The notes: a model not told the origin generated them from the sequence alone. 64,000 nucleotides of DNA from Apophysomyces variabilis (GCA_002749535.1 MZZL01000409.1:1036604-1100603), one strand, 5' to 3'; positions 45,353-58,277 are shown, counted from the stretch's first letter. Made by a program: numbers and translations.

Positions 45353-45467
45353 AATGCGCTGAATTCCAAAGGTTGGTTCAAGTCGAGAAGAGGTCACGAT
45401 AGGTGCCCTGGATTCAGCCCACCTGCTCTCTCTATCTCTCTTTGTCTCCGACTCTTCTTCTCCACTT

Positions 45468-46019
45468 ATGTTCTGGGCCTATTTCTTGGTAATCTTTCTA
45501 CAGTTTAGCCCTTTTCTGTTTCTCGTTTGCATTCCTTCAAACTCCTTGACGAACAAGGATGATGTCAAGTACGAGCTTTGCCAGTTACTTCCACAAACCA
45601 TGCAAGAGGTGATCTGCCCTGTGGAAGAAACGCTTGCAATAATCAAGCCTGACGGAATGGCACACAAATCGTTAGTAATGGCTATGATCAAACAACGTGG
45701 ATTCGAGATTATTGCCGAGAAAAAGGTTCAATTCTCTTCTGCCAACGTTGCGGAATGGTATCATGACAAGGTCGGACGCAGTTTCTATCCTTCACTCGCA
45801 GCCTATCTCACTCGAGGCCCCTGTTATGCCATGCTCTTGCAACGTGTGGATGCTGTCAAAGGTTTACGAAGACTTATTGGACCTACAGATCCAGAAAAAG
45901 CGCGTCAAAGCGCCCCGAGGTCCGTGCGTGCTCATATTGGAACGTCTATCCAAGAAAATGCTATTCATGCCAGTGATTCTAAGGAGGCCGTACAAAAAGA
46001 GAAGAATCTGATATTCTAA
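45468..46019 (+). CDS. Nucleoside diphosphate kinase-like protein
   Basis: NDK-fold protein; the frame 45468-46019 gives 183 aa, and an internal ATG at 45600 gives 139 aa starting MQEVICPVEETLAIIKPDG. The kinase landmarks are TLAIIKPDGM (Lys of the phosphate site), YPSLAAYLTRGPCYAMLL, GLRRLIGPTDPEKAR, SVRAHIGTS and NAIHASDS, whose His is the phospho-histidine. Canonical NDKs have N-x-x-H-G-S-D, so Ala replaces Gly here. The divergence and the DPEKAR loop resemble the NME5/NME6 group more than the main cytosolic enzyme. The upstream 44 residues are hydrophobic (FLVIFLQFSPFLFLVC) and could be a signal sequence, but may be 5' UTR or carry an unspliced intron. A short divergent gap of 115 bases separates it from the DCN1-like gene. 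Confidence 0.8.
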   Translation: MFWAYFLVIFLQFSPFLFLVCIPSNSLTNKDDVKYELCQLLPQTMQEVICPVEETLAIIKPDGMAHKSLVMAMIKQRGFEIIAEKKVQFSSANVAEWYHDKVGRSFYPSLAAYLTRGPCYAMLLQRVDAVKGLRRLIGPTDPEKARQSAPRSVRAHIGTSIQENAIHASDSKEAVQKEKNLIF

Positions 46020-46118
46020 GACGAATAGAAATATAGATACGACGTTTATTTTCAGATTTAGCCTGAAATGCAGGGTATGAATGGTGTCATATGTGCACAA
46101 TCTCTTTACGACAGGGTT

Positions 46119-47325
46119 TTAAACTGCTGATTTGCTATTGCGTGTGTCGATAAGGTCACGCACGACTTGAACAAACGTATCTACTGCATACTTATCGATC
46201 TGGTGATGCAGCACAATTCGGGACTTAGTAGCTTCTCCGCCGATCTTAATATTATGCCGAAGTAATGCCGGCTGCAAGTGCTTTTGTATATCCAGGCCAA
46301 TACCAGTAGTATCGATATGAATCATGTTTGTTTGAACCGGCATCTGTAACTGAACTCCGAGCGTCAGGAGTTGGTCAGCCATACGCTTGGCGAGCATATG
46401 CGTGGTTTTCATCGTCGGGACAATGGTGTCGATACAATACTGTGCTACAGCAGCAATCGGGCCTGCCTGACGCCATCCGCCTCCAAATAACTTGCGCAGA
46501 TGACGAGCACGGCTAATAAACTTGGCATTGCCAACAAGGACAGACCCGATCGGAGCACCGACGCCTTTGGAAAGACAGAGTGACATTGAATCAAAGTATT
46601 TACCATACTCGCTAAGAGGAATGCCACTTTCTTCGGACGCATTCCACAAACGGGCGCCATCCAAGTGCATAGCCAAATCATGGCTGCGTCCAAGTTCAGA
46701 AATTTTGCGAATTTCCTCGATTGGGAATATAAGACCGTTCAACGTATTCTCAAGCGAAATAACGCCCGTTGGCGCCGTATGAATATCCAATCCTACAAGA
46801 TTTCTCTCCACTTCATCGGCCGTGATATGGAGTCCATTACGGGCTATGACAGGAGTCACTGAAGCTCTGCTGTGGAACGCGATGCCCCCTGCTTCCCAAA
46901 GATACACATGCGATCTGGAATCACACAGAACAGATTGCGGCGGTTGTGTCAGGTGTCCCAGTAATCCAAGCTGATTTGTCATGGTACCACTGGCGCAAAA
47001 TAAACCAGCCTCATGGCCGCATTTCTCAGCTACGTAGCCTTCAAGCTCTTTTACGCTTCTGTCTTCCTACTTTTACATTTATATCCTATCGCTTGTTAAA
47101 ACTAAGATAATCTACCTCAAATACACTATCGCCTCTGGAAGCAGCTTTCATAACTTCAAACATTTCGTTCGTAGGCTCCGTGACCGTATCACTCCTAAAG
47201 TCATATAATTTGAGTTTAGGATCCACATGCTGCTGCTTATTCCGAATGTAGAGTTGGGGCGTCACAGCCGTATGAAATGGGCGTCTGTATAGAAGGAAAC
47301 GAAGCATTCCGTTTTTGGCCATCAT
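46119..47325 (-). CDS. GLY1: Low-specificity L-threonine aldolase
   Basis: PLP enzyme that cleaves threonine (and allo-threonine) to glycine and acetaldehyde. 385 aa in two exons: 47116-47325 and 46119-47066. Markers: YDFRSDTVTEPT near the N-terminus of the fold, GLFCASGTMTNQL, HLDGARLWNAS (Asp for the pyridine nitrogen, near residue 206), and CLSKGVGAPIGS with the Schiff-base lysine at about 237. The first ~35 residues are basic and Arg/Tyr-rich (MLRFLLYRRPFHTAV), a possible mitochondrial targeting peptide not present in yeast Gly1. Only 99 bases separate its 3' end from that of the NDK-like gene, with which it converges. Confidence 0.93.
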
Positions 47326-48755
47326 TTCTAAATAGAGAGACAGAGGGATTCTCGGAAGCGGTTGAAGAATAATTTTTTTGGTAAAGCGTCATTTAAATAG
47401 GTGTCGTTGAGCGTCAACATTAAAGAAGCGCCAATCACTGAATATAACCATAAGTTTTAAATTGATTGGATGATCGTAGATATCTCTTGTTCATTGGTCT
47501 ATGTCAGGCCTCATTTCAGCTTATACGAAACAATGGTGTTGGAAACGAAACGATATTTGTTTGTATCCTAAAACTGATTGAACAAAGCGCGGATTATCGT
47601 ACGATTCACTGATAGCCTACATCCTATGTTGTCTCTTTCGCTTAAACAAGGTCAGTGGTAGATTACTTACTCGAACGTCCTCCGTTGCATTATGGAAAGC
47701 AGAGACATTCAGCGGGGGACATTTACACGATCATTTCGCAATCGGATGTCTGTTAAACAACATGCCTACAGCAGTTTGAAATGTTTGCCCATTCATTCTT
47801 GGGTAATGGGTCGATCTCTGTCAAGCTTTCCATCTTGTTATTGGCAGTTTTTTGAGAAAATGATCGCGTCCCCGTTTTTACGTTATGAAAGAAAGGGAAA
47901 TGTCCGTTCTGAGTATTACGTTCATGCACGAATGAAGAACTCACTGCAGATCAAATCATCAATGCTCCATCCTTGGTATACCACGGTGAGATATATACTG
48001 CTTAAATACCATACTCAACCCGGGGAGCACAAAGTCAACAGTGCCCCACGTTGCTCAAAATGTTTTTGTCTGCCTTCGAAAGCACGCAAAATTTTCCCAC
48101 AATTGTCCAATCTGTTTAAACTACCTGTCAAAAATCCTGGAATAGCCATATTTTACATTGTAATAAAAGTGCAGTAATATAATTCTAAGTTTCAAAATGA
48201 ACAACAATGTAGATGACAATTGGCATCATAGTTATTTCCGTCCCACTGATTCTTAAAGTGACCAATTAAAAGGAAAAATTGGCTAGGTGACATTTTCGGT
48301 TTTTGAAACAATGTACGAAAAATGACTCATTTCTTTATGGTTATTGGCTGGAATTACTCATTGTTCATTTCGTTTTCTCCACTTCTCCTTTCAAGAAATT
48401 CAGAACACCTTTTTTTTTTTCAGCATTCCATGTTATGCATAATATGCGTGGGACTTTATTAGGCAAAGTTGGTCATGGGTTCTTTCAAAGAAAGTAGGGG
48501 AACCAGTAAGATGACATCGGAGCATGATACCACTCACTTAAACCCGTGTGTTCCTGAAATTATGGGGAACAAACGTGAGTTCCTAAAAAGGAAGGTTTGA
48601 TATCAAAGAGATAGAAAATCCCAATCCTTTAAAAGAGCCGGTTTCAGTGCGATCTGAACTTTTTTTTTTCTTTTCATCTGTTTTATCCTGTCCTTCCTCG
48701 CCGTTTCCTCTCTTCTCTCTCTTAAATTACATAAAACATCTAAATAATATATACC
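47326..48755. other. Intergenic with an unclassified 161-codon open frame
   Basis: Spacer between threonine aldolase and the PQ-loop gene. A plus-strand frame at 47692-48177 codes for 161 residues without interruption (MESRDIQRGTFTRSFRN...), Arg/Ser/His-rich with scattered cysteines near the end (PRCSKCFCLP). It matches no family I know and could be chance. Pyrimidine-rich DNA precedes 48756, as expected for a promoter. Confidence 0.25.
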
Positions 48756-49986
48756 ATGATGGATCAGTGCATACCTACGCAAGACGGTATTCCCTACGTT
48801 CAGTGGATTTATGTAAAGTTTTCAGCTACTTTTCTTGTCTTGCCTTATCTAATGTCATCAATGACGATATAGTATGTCTTTGGTGACTGTGTCTACGGTA
48901 CACAAGCAGCTATCAGTCTTTTACTAGGCTATCTTTCTATTCTCGCTTGGCTTAATGCTCAATTGCCGTAAGTTTAAAAATTAATACATATACATATATA
49001 CTTTGTAGAACCGATGGATCTAATCTATTTATTTTCAATTCATCAGGCAAGTCATTGAAAATTATAAACTCGGTTCAACAGATTGCCTCAGCTTAAACTT
49101 TCTGATTATCTGGCTCGCAGGTATGGAGACCAACAACCGAAAAAAAATTGTTACACCGGGCTAAATATTCCTCATGTGCTTAGGTGACCTATGCAATCTA
49201 CTAGGTTGCATTCTGACTCATCAGCTGCCATTTCAGCTGTATCTTGGCATCTATTTCGTTTCCATTGATATATGCTTACTAGTCCAATGGGTCTATTACA
49301 GCAAAATCAAACGACGATCATCATCATTTCCAACACCTACCCAACCTATTCATACCATCAAATATTCATCGTTCCAGCACCCATCTGTTCGTACACCGCT
49401 GTTAATCCAGTCAAATGCTACCAAGACTTTGGAGGATGAGTTAACTCCTTATTCGGTCTCTGCATCACCAAGCAAATGGTATACCCTTACGTCAACACAT
49501 CATGACGACGAAGATAATCAAAGCAATACATCATCAAGTAAAAAGGCCGGAGGGTCAGTTTTGTTTGCTGTAATGTTACTTGGATATAATCTATCAAACG
49601 CCAACACAACGAACAACATCGTCACCAACAGCGCCACCAGTTATGATACACTTTTTCTTGGTCAGATTATTGCCTGGACTTGTACAGTATTATATTTGAC
49701 TTCACGTATTCCCCAAATCATGAAAAACCATAACCGTCAATCCGTCGAAGGCCTCTCACCGTCGCTCTTCATGTTCGCTGCATGTGGTAACCTTACTTAT
49801 TTCCTAAGTATTGTATTACATCCCAGTCAGACTTGGGAATCCTTACTTGGCTCTGCTTCCTATTTGATCGGAAGCGCCGGTACTCTCAGTTTCGACGCCT
49901 TCATTTTCGCCCAGTTTCTTTGGTACACTCGAAAATCATCTCTTTCATCTCATCGTTCCGTTGATTCCATCTCCCGTACTGTATAA
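48756..49986 (+). CDS. PQ-loop membrane transporter (YPQ/PQLC2-like)
   Basis: Seven-helix vacuolar/lysosomal basic amino-acid exporter family. 342 aa in four exons: 48756-48812, 48873-48967, 49047-49120, 49184-49986. The start is MMDQCIPTQDG; exon 1 and 2 join at WIY-YVFGDCVYGTQ. The first PQ motif is built by the exon 2/3 junction (AQLPQVIENYKLGSTDCLSLNFL) and the second is SRIPQIMKNHNRQSVEGLSPSLF in exon 4. Between them lies a hydrophilic Ser/Thr-rich loop of about 100 residues with low complexity. Length and the Pro-Gln pair with following N/S-x-x-G/S-L are typical. Regulation cannot be read. Confidence 0.92.
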
Positions 49987-50227
49987 ATATCACTTCCACC
50001 CCCTTTTCCCCTTCCCTCCTTGACCTGCTTGTATATAGATGTTTCTTACATTTCTATCGCTAAAGATATATTGCTCCCGCTTCCTTTATGGGTGGCGTTT
50101 ATAAAGTTTGTGTCACCTGCGATGCAGCTCCCTTGACAGGAACAAGTCTAAATTTTCTATCCATCTTTTTCCGTCTTTCGTACTCTAAACCGAAGCCCTT
50201 TTTTTGTCTAACATCCCATAACATCTA

Positions 50228-53200
50228 ATGTGGTTCTACATTCCAAGGCGACTCTGTTGTCTCTTTCTGAGCATTGGTGTTTTTATCATCCTCTTCTCAC
50301 GTTTTTTCACATTCCAATCATCTTTCAGTAAAACAACTTTATCAAGTAGAGATCGCAATTTAAAAGGCACAACAACTTCAGAATCTTCAGCTACATCGCG
50401 ATCAAGTCCACAATTCGCAAAATGGACAAAAGGTACATTGTTAACAAATTTTGAACGCTTAAGCGCTTATTTAATCTTTGACAACTAGACAGTTGGATCA
50501 TCGCCCCTGGTACGATCGACGACACACCGTCTGACCAGACACAATCGCCTTCAACATTCTTGCGTAATCTGCAAACCTACAGAACAACAGGTCACGATCA
50601 TTCCTCATTGTCAGCATTACCAACATCATCTGCCCGTGAAACTGTCACAGCCATTGTTCAGATCAAAGACAGGTCTCTAATCAAGCAGCAGTTAGATGCC
50701 GTGAAGTCTCAAACAGTAACAATCGCGCACATATGGCTGATTTGTTCGTCAACATTAAGATCTGCTACAGAATACCACGCACGGAACCTGAAAAATGTTC
50801 GAATTATTACAATAGACACGCCTCAATATCAGCCCCACGCGATGAAGAGCACTTGGGAAGCAAGTTGGTTGCAAATCATTCATACGGTCGATACCCCTCT
50901 AGTATGGGTGCTGGATGATAGTCTGCCTGGATCTCGACATTTGGAATATGTATATGACGCGATACGAACAAACCAATATCATGATGCCCTAGTAGGAACT
51001 CATGGCACTTTGCTTCCATCCCGTTTGAATGCAGAGAAAGAATCATCAGTACTTTGTCTACCAAAGGATTTTGATACTGTACCGATCAGCACCCAGCCTG
51101 TAGATATGATCCATGGAGCTTGGCTTTTGCGCAAGTTATGGCTTCCTTACCTTACTATAAATCTGGATACCAATTCACTTTCCATGCCCCTTGCATACCA
51201 TATTAGCCAATCGCTCTCCCAGCATGGCAACATACCATCCATAGTTTTACCCCCGCCAGAGAAAAACCGCCAGCTGATGATTCTAGCGGATAAATGTACA
51301 GATGTACAGATATCGTTAACTAAACATGAAACATGGAAGCAACGTTTGAAGATGTACACGACTCCAACTGCTTTGGATTATCGATATATTGCAACGCTCC
51401 GTCAGCAACACAAGCAGCATACGCTTCTATTTTTTGCTGATGGATACGAACAGGCACTGGCGCTGCACCCTTTGATATGTCGCTTTAACTATCGCGTCCA
51501 TGTGGTGGTCACCGGTGCCAGGCGTGGGTTGACTGGTCAACGACTGGAGCAGGTTTTGAAAGAGACAAATTGTTCAGATGCTATTGTCCATGACATCGAC
51601 ATTAAGGACGGAGACGAACCCGCAGCAGTGATATCAGTAATTGCTAGCGTCACAAGGCTTATCCATGCTGTAGAACCAAAGGCGTTGGTACATATAGCAA
51701 AAGATGATTCAGTTATTTCCAGCTTGAAAGTAGTAGCAAAGACACGGGACGTCAGTACCATTGGATTGCCAGTCGACGATGTTCGTCATGCATTATGGAT
51801 TTCCGAACTGTCACCCGGTATCCTGCAATGTAAGTAATTGGGCTTTGATCGCTTATTTCGGAGACATAAAGCTGAATCACACTGTGTAAAAAAATCAAAA
51901 GATTGGAATACCATGGACATCAACCTTGTAGTTATCACTGATCGACGCCCACACGCTTTGGCACGATTACTTCAGTCTCTCAGCCGATCCCATTTGCTGG
52001 GCGACAAAGTAGATTTGACTATTCGAATGGAGCAATCCGCTGACACTGCCACGCGATCACTTGTCAACAATTTCGCGTGGTCTCATGGTAAAAAGGAGGT
52101 GCGTCATCGTATAAAAAAGGGTGGTCTGATGCCTGCTATTGTGGAGTCATGGTATCCAAAGAATAAGCATGATTATGCTGTGATATTGGAGGATGATGTC
52201 GAAGTGTCGCCATTTTTCTATACATGGGCAAAATACAGTATACTTCAGTATCGGTATAGCGGCAATGCTAATGCATCACGACTTATGTATGGTGTCAGCA
52301 TGTACGCACCTCGAAACCTCGAACTATTACCTCAGGGAAGAAGACCTTGGAGTGCCGAAAAAGCCCTGTCATCTCGCTATCCTCCTCATATGCCATACGT
52401 AAGCCAGGTACCGTGTAGCTGGGGTGCCGTCTATTTTCCCGAGCATTGGCGCGAGTTTCACGCATATCTCACGGTCAGGCTCGAGGATGAAAAAACAGAG
52501 CATCAACTGAATATCACCGTTCCGCGCAGTCGTTCAGTTCGATGGAAGAAATCCTGGAAAAAGTACTTCATTGAGCTTGTATATCTCCGAGGTTATGTCA
52601 TGCTTTACCCCAACTTTCAACGGTTCGAATCGTTCTCCACGAACCATCTTGAATTTGGGACTCATGTTAGAAAAGAACGCAGACACAAAACGATAGATAC
52701 TTTTCTTGTGCCACTTATGCAGCGTAATACGATTTTGGCACAGCTCCCTGGTCATCGACTACCAGCGTTTGAAGAACTTCCAGTGCTGGATCTCTGGGGA
52801 CGAGTCGTAAATCATGAACATCTGGAATACAAAGGGGCAGTGTTGCATAGGAAGGTATCTTCCTGTAGTCGAACATACGGTCGCTTTGATCCAGAGGATT
52901 TACTATGCCCATTGCAGCGAACAGAGGATGAAATTGCTCAAGCTCAGGCGGCTGCCAATGTGACAAAGAAGCCGAAAGAAATCAAGTCTATGGATGTTGT
53001 TGAACCCTTAGTATTTGTAACGGCCACTTTACCATCCAAAGAGGATATTATAGAGGAAGCAGAATATTATCCCAAGCCCATCGATGTGGCCCTCATGCCA
53101 CCACCATCACCATCTCCACGAGTCAACCTTACGTTGCCGCCACCAACAGAAGAGTCCGAGCAAGATAACGAGTTTCAGGATCTACAAAGCGAATTACATA

Positions 53201-53238
53201 ATCTTCATCGATTGCATTATCAAATTGGTTTGAAATGA
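50228..53238 (+). CDS. Type II membrane protein with two glycosyltransferase-like regions
   Basis: 960 aa in three exons: 50228-50432, 50489-51829, 51902-53238; the two long frames that abut at 51837/51838 are one gene split by an intron. N-terminus: short cytoplasmic tail, one hydrophobic helix (about residues 9-27, CCLFLSIGVFIILF), then a Ser/Thr-rich stem, as in Golgi glycosyltransferases. The first region (about residues 115-240) begins TVTAIVQIKDR and has VWVLDDSLPGS, similar to GT-A family 2 folds. A central Rossmann-like part (LLFFADGYEQALALHPLI, then VVVTGARRG) follows. The C-terminal region starts INLVVITDRRPHALARLLQSL and has YAVILEDDVEVSP (a DxD-type metal site, near residue 612). 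Donor and acceptor unknown. A Pro-rich and acidic tail ends the protein. Confidence 0.8.
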
Positions 53239-56200
53239 ACAAGCTTTGACGGGGCCTTTTCACCGTCAGAATGGATACCAATGGCATGAGTGGGAAGCTA
53301 CTTGATCCTTAATTTCATCCTCTATATCTTTTCATAGCATCATCAGCTTAACTGAGAATTTGAGTTTAACACTGAGATCGTACATATAACTTGCACGATG
53401 TGACACGACAGCACATCTACAGGACTTTAGACGGTATCTTCCGAAGCCAACGGAATCTCCGATCTGCAACACAAAAACGTATTTACGTTGGGGAAGTTTC
53501 AAACTATGTAATAGCATCCATTTGGAGGCCTTATTGGTTTTCAAGAAGACGTTGTGCCACCACACTTGATGATGTATAGGTTGCATAGGCTGCAGATCCT
53601 AACAGATTTTCAGAACTTTCCCACGATCATAGCCAACTCTATGGTCACACGCTACTTAAAAGGATGATGCCCTGATTTCCCAAGTAATGTAGAGAGCTTT
53701 GATTATAGAGATGTCCACGCAGATCAGAATAAGTTTGCGATCACCGCATTTCTCGAGATAAGACCTGTAGTAGTCAAGTATTTTCTGGACCGCAGGCTTG
53801 CGATGTGTAATCCAGGACTACAGCAGTCCTTCATTTGGAGGACGACAGATAATAAAAGAGAAACATACTGAATCTGGAATCTAGTGAACCTCAGATGAGA
53901 TGATAGTGATAATCTAGGGTACTACAAATCTGCTCTATTATTACTTTAAATGCATCGGCGACGCTTTACATTCAAAAAGGCTGCGGAATACAGCGTGAAT
54001 AATTAAAAGGTTTACATAGTGTCACTTTGGACGCCCAAGCGCCGCCGCTCGCTCATTGCTGTAGTTCATGATGTGTATAAAAACGTCTCGTACTTTTGGC
54101 CAAAAGCACATCTCGGTTAAACTGTATGTCACAGCTACTGCATTTAAGAATGGTACGAAGCGCTGCGCCAACGGTGTTGCTTGGCCCTTTTCGTTTGGCC
54201 GTTTTGTTCAACTGTCTTATCTTTCAAAATGGGCGTAGCTGAGAAGTTAAATAATTCGTCTATGGTGGCAAGCAGTGTCATTGTCTATACTCCTGTTATT
54301 ACTTGAATAGATTGTTTTGATCGATTTATTTACCTTTCTTAGTTTTGAGACTAGTTAGAGACATTTTCTTATCCTTTTTGTCTGATGATGAGAGTTTTTC
54401 TTTCATATAGACGGTCATTAACCTTTATTACCAAAAGAAATAGATATTCGTCGTTGCGAATGCATTTATTAATGGTAATTGTCGAGCTTCTTACACACGT
54501 CCATTTATCCCTGGGCATTTCGATCTGTAAGAAATTGCTTAGTCTTCTGGCAGATCTTCCCTATGTATTGCTTCCATCGAGCAATCGCTTTGCTATTTCA
54601 GTAGTAACCTTTGCTTATCCATAGAGGGTTTCCATTTAAGACAATTCAAGCTAATTTACTATGAGAAATAAGTACTATTCTTAAAGATATTTACCAACGA
54701 TTCTTCTCATAAAACTAGTAATGGTGGTATGATGCTGCAAACAATATGGAAAAGCATCAAGTAACGCATTAATATCGGTGCTCTTCCATACTTCACGCAA
54801 GTGCCACAGACAACGTGTCTTCCCTCATTCTTGGCTTGGTGCTTGGCTCCATTTTCTTATTGGCCATTTCTAGCATTTGTTGTTGTCTCTTTGTTTTGAA
54901 GTTAAATGTGATGGTGCACTTATTTACTAATTGGATTAAAGAAGTTACCCAGATGCCTTCGAGTTTTTCTCAATCTGAAGAAGCATGAATCTTTCTTCTT
55001 TTGATAGGAGCAACGGATTGAAAATGATCACCGTTTTCATTTGCATCATCATCCTTTGCTACATTTATAAGAGCTGTGTAAGGAACCTGCCGGGAAATCC
55101 GTTATCGCCTAATATACCTACAAAAGACAGCGCAAGACACATGACTAGTCAAAGTTGCATTTATCGCAGCGATGTAGTAGAACTCTTCCTAAGACATAGA
55201 GAAAAAAACTGTGTGAAGCGTAGAGGTGTAGAAATATAAAAGAAAGGTTGCACATTTATGCGGGATGAAATTTAAGGGAGCAACATATAGTTGACTATAC
55301 CGCAAAACTGAGGGCTATATAGACTGATATGCTGTGATGTCTGACCTTATTTTTTTTGTCATTGTCATTGCAAATGAAATGACAACAGGGAACCATTGAC
55401 TGCATAACGTAAATGGAAGAGGGTCGGTTTCTTACTATGGAAAATCAATGAACAGAATATAGGCAGTCTGACTGATCAGTGGGTCTAACGGCTATATTTG
55501 ACTCAGTAATAGGAAAGCATAATGTTTCTGCAATTGAGCCATGTACCATGGCAGGGACCAAGTTGAGCATCTAGATCATAAATAGGTACAACGAGATTGA
55601 CTAACCTAGAGAGCAGCTTATAAGGCCGTAGCCGACAAATATCAGCACTCTGGTGTTTTACCATGGCTGGTATTAGGATCAACATGAACATTTGCTGGAT
55701 ATGGAATCCGTCCGAGCAGCAAAAAAATGATTCATGGAAATGATACTTCTGTGTTTTTCGTTTACTGGCAAAAAGTTAATACATGTGGATGGACAGGGGA
55801 TCGTGGCGGATCTAATGTACTATGACCAACGGTATGGTAAAAAGAAAAGAATACAATTATTCGTTGAATATAAGTAACTACTTACAGACACCTTATGCCT
55901 ATCCAATATATACATGGTCCCTAAGAATGAGCTGATGCTCATCTTGGGAGCCAGGGAAGAAGAAGGAAAGAAGTACAAGCGGATAACCCATAAAGGACAA
56001 CGGTAGCTCAAGCGCACCGATGATGAGAAGGCGATGAAGTATGAAAAAACTTAGTTCAGACGGAACTGTCGAAATCAACAGCATCGGGAGAAAGAGGGAT
56101 ACAAAGAAGAAGGAAGGAAGGAACGTATCGGAGATGAGCTCATGATGCCCTACGCAACATGCTTCCGGAATGCTCTGGATAACACTCCTAAAGGATAGAT

Positions 56201-56769
56201 AACGAATAGATAGTCAACGAGTAGCAAACAGATTTGTTGGCTTAATAGTGATTAAAAGTGACAATTCATCGCACACTGAAGCGCTGCGCGTAAGAAGCAA
56301 AGAATGAATCAAGAGGCACAACATCAAGCCAGATATTCATGGCTTACTTTTAGGTCTGCAAAAAATATACAAATACATATGTGTTTCTGATCTCATTTGC
56401 GGATTTGATTCGCTAGGTGCTTATAATGGAAGAAGAGCATTGGATGAGCTGTTATGAAACTGAGACAGTTTCCTGTAATTGCCTAAGCGTTTTGTGTATA
56501 ACTTGGGACATCGTTAGTAACCCCCATTTGAAATCTTATGTTACGTTGTTAAGCCTATTTTCTACTGTGAAATACAGGACGTTTTCCTTTCTTCTGGTCT
56601 AGTGATCTGAGGAATCTCTTTGGCGAGTGAAGACGTGTTTGAAGCAACTGCGTTTCTATCGACGTGACTTTGACCGAAACAAGAGTCCCGATTGGCGGAT
56701 GACTTTTTCCATGGCGCTTAAAATTAAAAATTTTCCCTCTTTTCTCCCACCTTTATTCTTTTTCGAAGT
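53239..56769. other. 3.5-kb gene-poor region
   Basis: Largest gap in the window. No frame above about 85 codons is convincing. A frame at 54985-55239 starts near a hydrophobic helix (ITVFICIIILCYIY) followed by NLPGNPLSP, vaguely like a membrane-anchored P450 N-terminus, but nothing follows. A purine-rich tract (GAAGAAGGAAAGAAG and similar) occurs around 55955-56120. Could be old transposon DNA. Confidence 0.35.
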
Positions 56770-58277
56770 ATGCTTCGCTCGGCTGCCTCTCGTTTGCTTG
56801 CCAATGTGGCAGTAGCACCCAAGCCTTTCCACCCTGTTGTAAGTGTCTTTGTTTAATCGTTATTACATTGTCATTAATAAGTCGTGGAATATTTTAGCGT
56901 GCTTTGTCCACAACAGCGCCCTCTTTCATGGCCACGGCCAGCAGTGGTGCGGAGGATAAGATCAAGATTACTCTTCCTGAATCCTCCTTCGAGATGTACA
57001 ACGCCGAGAAGCCTAGCCTCGAAGTAGAAATCTCTAAGGCCGAGCTGATCGATATGTACACCAAGATGACCGTGATGCGACGTATGGAAATGGCCGCTGA
57101 CGGTCTCTACAAGGCCAAGAAAATCAGAGGTTTCTGTCATTTGTGCAATGGACAGGTAAAGACCAAAGGAAAACATATTTCTTTATTTTGTTTTATTCTG
57201 TGATGGTGGCCGACGGGTAAAAGCGGGCTAATCTACCATTAATTTTTTTCCCGCCCCAAAAAATATCGATGTGACGGGGGGTCGACCGGCAATAACAACA
57301 ACGATAACTGATGCGATCTGATTAGGAAGCCGTATCCGTCGGTATGGAAGCTGCTATTACCCACTCTGACCACGTCATCACTGCCTACAGATGTCACGGT
57401 TTTACCTATGTTCGTGGTGGATCCGTCAAGAGCATCTTGGCCGAATTGATGGGTCGCCGAGATGGTATCTCAAAGGGCAAGGGTGGTTCTATGCATATGT
57501 TCTCTCCCTCTTTCTATGGTGGTAACGGTATCGTCGGTGCTCAGGTCCCCCTTGGTGCTGGTATCGCTTTCACCCAAAAGTATCTCGGAAACCCCTCCGT
57601 TACTTTTGCGCTTTACGGTGACGGTGCCTCTAACCAGGGACAAGTTTTCGAAGCTTACAACATGGCCAAGCTGTGGGACCTTCCCTGCGTTTTTGTCTGT
57701 GAAAACAACAAGTACGGTATGGGTACTGCCGCCAACCGATCTTCGGCCTCCACCAAGTACTATACTCGTGGTGACTACATTCCTGGTATTTACGTAAGTA
57801 TCAAAGTTGTGTTGGCGAATTTCGTGGTACTGAACGATTGTCTGCAAACCATACCATAAATTATAGGTTAACGGTATGGACGCCATTGCTGTCTACAGAG
57901 CCTGTCAATGGGCAAAGGAATGGACCACCTCCGGTAAGGGTCCTCTTGTGATGGAATTGGCCACCTACCGTTATGGTGGCCACTCTATGTCTGATCCTGG
58001 TACCACCTACCGCACACGTGAGGAAATTCAGCACATGCGCTCCACATCCGATCCTATCACCGGTATGAAGCAGATCTTGATGGAACACGGTGTTGCCACC
58101 GAAGCTGAGCTTAAGGCCATCGATAAGGATGCTCGTAAGCAGGTTGATGAGGCCATGAAGGAGGCTGAGGCATCTCCTGAACCCGATCTTAGCGAGTTCT
58201 TCACCGAAGTCTACGTTAAGGGCACTGAACCTCCTGTCATCCGTGGTCGTGAACCCGGTGAGAACAAGTACTTTTAA
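56770..58277 (+). CDS. PDA1: Pyruvate dehydrogenase E1 component subunit alpha, mitochondrial
   Basis: TPP-dependent alpha subunit of the E1 heterotetramer, converting pyruvate to acetyl groups on E2. 401 aa in four exons: 56770-56838, 56898-57155, 57326-57793, 57867-58277. Exon 1 encodes an Arg/Ala-rich mitochondrial presequence ([18 protein letters not shown]) that continues into RALSTTAPS. Core: [32 protein letters not shown], the TPP/Mg motif GDGASNQGQ...VCENN (about residues 207-237), and the regulatory loop [16 protein letters not shown] with the phosphorylated serines. Intron 2 (170 bases) is longer than most here. Codon use is strongly biased to C-ending codons, consistent with high expression. 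Confidence 0.96.

Noticed and set aside
51830..51901. Two abutting long ORFs at 51837/51838 as separate genes or a stop-codon readthrough
   Set aside because: The stop lies within an intron (GTAAGT...CAAAAG); splicing joins ...LQYWNTMD in frame.
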